Below are positions 40,175 to 42,475 of a DNA stretch of 42,475 nucleotides, piece by piece. Where the stretch lies: contig DHHQ01000015.1 of NCBI GenBank assembly GCA_002403375.1, forward strand, positions 1 to 42,475, in the 5' to 3' direction. The first letter of the stretch is position 1. Each line of letters starts with the position of its first letter. A model generated the notes under the pieces. The model was not told the origin of the DNA. It was given only the letters and a program-made list of their open reading frames with translations, and ran no database searches. This stretch comes from Thiobacillus denitrificans. GTDB lineage: Bacteria; Pseudomonadota; Gammaproteobacteria; Burkholderiales; Thiobacillaceae. The translations under genes and the position numbers were made by a program.

Positions 40175-40345
40175 ATGAAAAACCTCGTCAAAGTCGCTGT
40201 GATCGGTTCCCTGTTCGCCTCGTTCTCCGCATTCGCCCATCACCCCGCGGCAGACATCGTCGCCGAGGACATCTACCTGATGATCGACGAGAACGTCGCC
40301 GACACGCCGCACGCCGACCTCGAGTTCTCCGACATGGGGCGCTGA
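40175..40345 (+). CDS. Small exported acidic protein, 56 aa
   Basis: A signal peptide (MKNLVKVAVIGSLFASFSAFA, cleavage near 21) is followed by a 35-residue acidic mature part beginning HHPAADIVAEDIYLMIDENV and containing TPHADLEFSDMGR. Three histidines and several acids could bind metal. AAAGGAA precedes the ATG at 40175, and a strong hairpin terminator follows 48 bp after the stop. It is thus a tidy single-gene transcript. I do not recognise a family function. Confidence 0.75.
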   Translation: MKNLVKVAVIGSLFASFSAFAHHPAADIVAEDIYLMIDENVADTPHADLEFSDMGR

Positions 40346-40392
40346 GCAGGAAAAGCGAAGCCGCCGGACGGATTCCGGCACTCTGCAGAGCC

Positions 40393-40436
40393 AGGCCGGC
40401 CGCCTGACGGATTCCGTCGGCGGCCGGCCTGCTTTT
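40393..40436 (+). terminator. Long intrinsic terminator after the 56-aa gene
   Basis: The 12-bp stem AGGCCGGCCGCC/GGCGGCCGGCCT is extended by GACGG/CCGTC after a one-base bulge, with a 3-nt loop and a GCTTTTG tail. It also lies at the 3' end of the convergent queD homologue and may serve both. Confidence 0.85.
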
Positions 40437-40443
40437 GCCACCG

Positions 40444-40797
40444 CTATCCGCGGTAGGCGCAGCCCGAGTCGTGGGTTTCCATCACCCGCACCTGCGACAG
40501 CCCCGGCAGCGCAGGCTTCAGCTGGCGCCACAGCCAGACGGCGAGGTTCTCGCTGGTCGGGTTTTCCAGCCCGGCGATGTCGTTGAGCGTGCGGTGGTCG
40601 AGCGCAGCGTGGATGGGTCGCCACGCCGCCTCGAGGTCTGCGAAGTCGAGTACCCAGCCGAGAACGGGGTCGACTTCGCCGCTGACGGTGAGCTCGACCC
40701 TGAACGAGTGGCCGTGGAGGCGCGAACACGGATGGCTGGCGGGCAGCGCGGGCAGGCGACGCGCGCACTGCAGGTGGAAGATGCGAAAGATGTCCAT
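40444..40797 (-). CDS. queD: QueD-like 6-carboxy-tetrahydropterin synthase homologue
   Basis: A 117-residue protein of the PTPS/QueD family, acting after FolE in queuosine synthesis. Conserved features are Cys24 and HGH (28-30) in SHPCSRLHGHSFRV, GWVLDFADLEAAW, LDHRTLND, NPTSENLAVWLW and the C-terminal Glu in METHDSGCAYRG. The zinc-ligand His of the usual AAHRLP motif is Arg here (CARRLP, Arg13), with Cys11 nearby. It may be a divergent or substrate-shifted QueD. Start ATG 40797 aligns with the family; the longer frame does not. Confidence 0.85.
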   Translation of the reverse strand: MDIFRIFHLQCARRLPALPASHPCSRLHGHSFRVELTVSGEVDPVLGWVLDFADLEAAWRPIHAALDHRTLNDIAGLENPTSENLAVWLWRQLKPALPGLSQVRVMETHDSGCAYRG

Positions 40798-40897
40798 GCG
40801 GCGCATTCTCGCGCAAATGCGCCGCGCCGGCACCCGCGGAACTTCCGCGGCTGCCGATAAACTATCGGCTGTCCCGTTTCAGATTTCCGGAGTCCCC

Positions 40898-41338
40898 ATG
40901 TTCATGCAACGCCTTTCCGTCGCGGCCGCCGCCGCCCTGATGCTGCTGTCGGTCAACGCCTGCTCGCAGGACGCCGCCCCGACGCTCACCGCGCCCGACG
41001 CCCACGCCCAGGTACAGGCCGGCCAGCTGACGCTGATCGACATCCGCCGCCCCGACGAATGGCGCCAGACCGGCGTCGCGCCCGACGCGCTGCGCATCGA
41101 CATGTCGCAGGGCACCGCCGGCTTCGTCCGCCAGGTGGAGGCCGAGGTCGGCGGCGACCGCGACGCGCCGATCGGCCTGATCTGCCGCACCGGCAACCGC
41201 AGCACGCACATGCAGGCGGCGCTGCGCGAGGCCGGCTTCACCAACGTCTACAACATCAAGGAAGGCATGGTCGGCAGCGCCGCCGGGCCGGGCTGGATCC
41301 AGCGCGGGCTGCCGGTCGAAGCCTGCCCGACCTGCTAG
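40898..41338 (+). CDS. Rhodanese-like lipoprotein
   Basis: A signal with lipobox LLSVNAC (Cys22) anchors a 120-residue rhodanese domain. Features are LTLIDIRRPDEWRQTGVA, the active loop ICRTGNRS with catalytic Cys96, and FTNVYNIKEGMVGS. It ends EACPTC, an extra C-terminal cysteine pair. The product is a membrane-tethered periplasmic sulfurtransferase, the third free rhodanese-type product within 6 kb counting the fusion. CCGGAG lies before the ATG. Divergent from queD with a 100-bp gap. Confidence 0.87.
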   Translation: MFMQRLSVAAAAALMLLSVNACSQDAAPTLTAPDAHAQVQAGQLTLIDIRRPDEWRQTGVAPDALRIDMSQGTAGFVRQVEAEVGGDRDAPIGLICRTGNRSTHMQAALREAGFTNVYNIKEGMVGSAAGPGWIQRGLPVEACPTC

Positions 41339-41613
41339 CCTCCCCCCGCAGCGCGCCGCCACGGCCGGCGCGCGATCCCGCATCCGCCTGTCCGCCGTGG
41401 CTGGCCGCGCAGCGCCACGGCTTCGCTTTCCTGCCCCCCGCCCCCGCCTGCGCTGCTGCGCGCGCGTCGGCGCAGTCGGGGCGCAAGCCCCAGGCATCCC
41501 TGAGCGTTCGCGTCCGAGGCGGGCCGCCACCTTCGACGTGCCGCGCGCCCGGCAGGCGCGGAAAACCGACGCCCCCTGCGGATACCCGGCAGACGGCCCA
41601 CGCGTCGCTCCTG

Positions 41614-41644
41614 CCTAGGCCACTTCCCCGCCCGGCCTAGGCCA
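41614..41644. repeat. Direct repeat CCTAGGCCA, two copies 22 bp apart
   Basis: Copies at 41614-41622 and 41636-41644; each contains the palindrome CCTAGG. The centre-to-centre distance is two helical turns, about 80-110 bp before the small exported gene at 41722. The 383-bp region 41339-41721 otherwise holds no convincing gene. Confidence 0.45.
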
Positions 41645-41721
41645 ATCGGCCGATTCCGCGGCGCTGGCGACGGGCCACGCTTGAAGCGTCAATTTCGACA
41701 GTGACGACCAGGGAGCTAGCC

Positions 41722-41985
41722 ATGACCCAGCTTCGAACCGCGGCGGCGCTGGCCGCGACCCTTTTCCTCCTCGCCCCCGCGAGCGCCGACGACGGCGTCC
41801 TCGGCCTCACGGACCCGCGAGCCGGCGACGGCGACTACGAGCCGCGGCCGCTCTTCAACATTCCCCCGCAGGATGGGCTCGGCATCGGCGACCCGATGCC
41901 GGGCCAGGGGGACTATCAGCCACGGCCGCTCATCCGCGCCGCCGACCCCGCGCCGCCCGGGGCGACCAGGACGACACAGCGCTGA
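41722..41985 (+). CDS. Small exported repeat protein, 87 aa
   Basis: A signal peptide (MTQLRTAAALAATLFLLAPASA) is followed by two copies of an 18-residue unit with the pattern G-x2-DP-x2-G-x-GDY-x-PRPL (residues about 31-46 and 52-69). The tail is Pro/Thr/Arg-rich. GGGAG precedes the ATG. It ends 1 bp before the convergent reductase gene. I do not recognise a family; the repeated DP/GDY/PRPL motifs suggest a short binding or cell-surface peptide. Confidence 0.65.
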   Translation: MTQLRTAAALAATLFLLAPASADDGVLGLTDPRAGDGDYEPRPLFNIPPQDGLGIGDPMPGQGDYQPRPLIRAADPAPPGATRTTQR

Positions 41986-41986
41986 C

Positions 41987-42475
41987 TCAGGCCGCCACTT
42001 CCTTGGCCAGCGCCGTGCGGCGGCCGGTCTCGCTGCCGGTCAGCGCGAAGCCCTGCAGGCGGCCGTCCGCGTCGGTGTGCAGGGCGCAGACGCCGCTGTC
42101 CCCGCACTCGACCTTCCAGCCGCCCGCCGCGCCGAGCCTGGGCGGCAGCACCGCGACCGGGTGCGCCGGGGTCTTCACCATCACCGGCATCGCCGGATAG
42201 ACGACCTCGGTCGGCGTACCCGTGAGCGTGGCGGCAAGCGCGCGCGCCTGCACCATCAGCGGCTGCACGTAGGGCAGCACCAGCCCCGCGACCTCGGCGC
42301 AGTCGCCGATCGCATAGACGTTCGGCGCGCTGGTCTCGAGCAGGCGGCTGGCCTGGATGCCGCGGCCGGTCGCGATGCCCGCCGCCTGCGCGAGCTGGGT
42401 GCGGGAACGCAGGCCGATCGCCGACAGCACCACGTCGGCCGCGACCGTCTCGCCGTCGTCGAGCGTCACCGCATG
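41987..42475 (-). CDS. FAD-dependent rubredoxin-reductase-like oxidoreductase (C-terminal part)
   Basis: Partial: the N-terminus lies beyond the right edge of the window. The visible part of about 162 residues has the FAD-contacting signature NVYAIGDCAEV and, before it, VVLSAIGLRSRTQLA. A C-terminal domain (VVYPAMPVMVKTPAHPVAVLPP) is like that of rubredoxin reductases, which pass electrons from NAD(P)H to rubredoxin. A related NorW-type reductase is the alternative. It converges on the small repeat protein gene. Confidence 0.85.
   Translation of the reverse strand, partial: HAVTLDDGETVAADVVLSAIGLRSRTQLAQAAGIATGRGIQASRLLETSAPNVYAIGDCAEVAGLVLPYVQPLMVQARALAATLTGTPTEVVYPAMPVMVKTPAHPVAVLPPRLGAAGGWKVECGDSGVCALHTDADGRLQGFALTGSETGRRTALAKEVAA

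Overview
The window is GC-rich chromosomal DNA. Its gene set (assimilatory nirBD/nasA, ElaB/YqjD-YqjE-YqjK, a DsrC-like protein, persulfide metabolism) fits a betaproteobacterium. My best guess is a Rhodocyclales relative such as Thauera or Azoarcus; this rests on remembered protein similarity and no search was run. I see no rRNA, complete tRNA, insertion sequence, integrase or CRISPR array.

Layout. 0-1.9 kb: minC-minD-minE. 1.9-2.7 kb: two uncharacterised small genes. 2.9-9.8 kb (minus strand): assimilatory nitrate reduction in two transcription units. The first is nasA, a 62-residue ORF and a ybiB-like gene, joined by ATGA overlaps. The second is nirB-nirD. Each unit has a sigma-54 type -24/-12 element, and nirB also has a perfect NtrC-type palindrome about 110 bp upstream. 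A divergent MFS transporter, overlapping a nucleoside deaminase gene, starts at 10.0 kb. 12-14.7 kb: an AraC-type regulator, divergent from a small ferredoxin-fold-like protein and a methyltransferase, then a membrane protein.

15-31 kb is dense in small envelope and stress proteins: DUF2141, ElaB/YqjD-YqjE-YqjK, hemolysin III, a phospholipase D/cardiolipin synthase-like lipoprotein, CsbD, AsmA, a DsrC-like protein, FolE, DUF3185, two small lipoproteins, a C-x10-C repeat protein, a Crp-like regulator, a BON lipoprotein, a 45-residue membrane protein, DUF2202, Hsp20 and a CNNM/CBS protein. Most are single genes with their own ribosome binding sites, many of them exported.

31.9-36 kb: a lipoprotein with a transferrin-binding-protein-like end, an exported FmdE-family protein, and a methyltransferase/MFS pair. 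35.9-39.1 kb: a probable persulfide-response operon. It encodes an ArsR-rhodanese fusion regulator with a 28-bp palindrome just upstream of its gene, an ETHE1-like metallo-beta-lactamase protein, an MFS transporter and a periplasmic rhodanese. 39.3-42.5 kb: an Fnr/Crp regulator with N-terminal cysteines, a 56-residue exported protein with a strong terminator, a QueD homologue lacking one expected zinc ligand, a rhodanese lipoprotein, a small repeat protein, and the C-terminal part of a rubredoxin-reductase-like flavoprotein that runs off the right edge.

Most promising for follow-up: the ArsR-rhodanese regulator and its operon, the coupled small ORF behind nasA, the exported FmdE protein, the altered DsrC and QueD homologues, and the sigma-54/NtrC architecture of the nitrate genes. 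Nothing here is a clear, wholly unknown multi-gene system.
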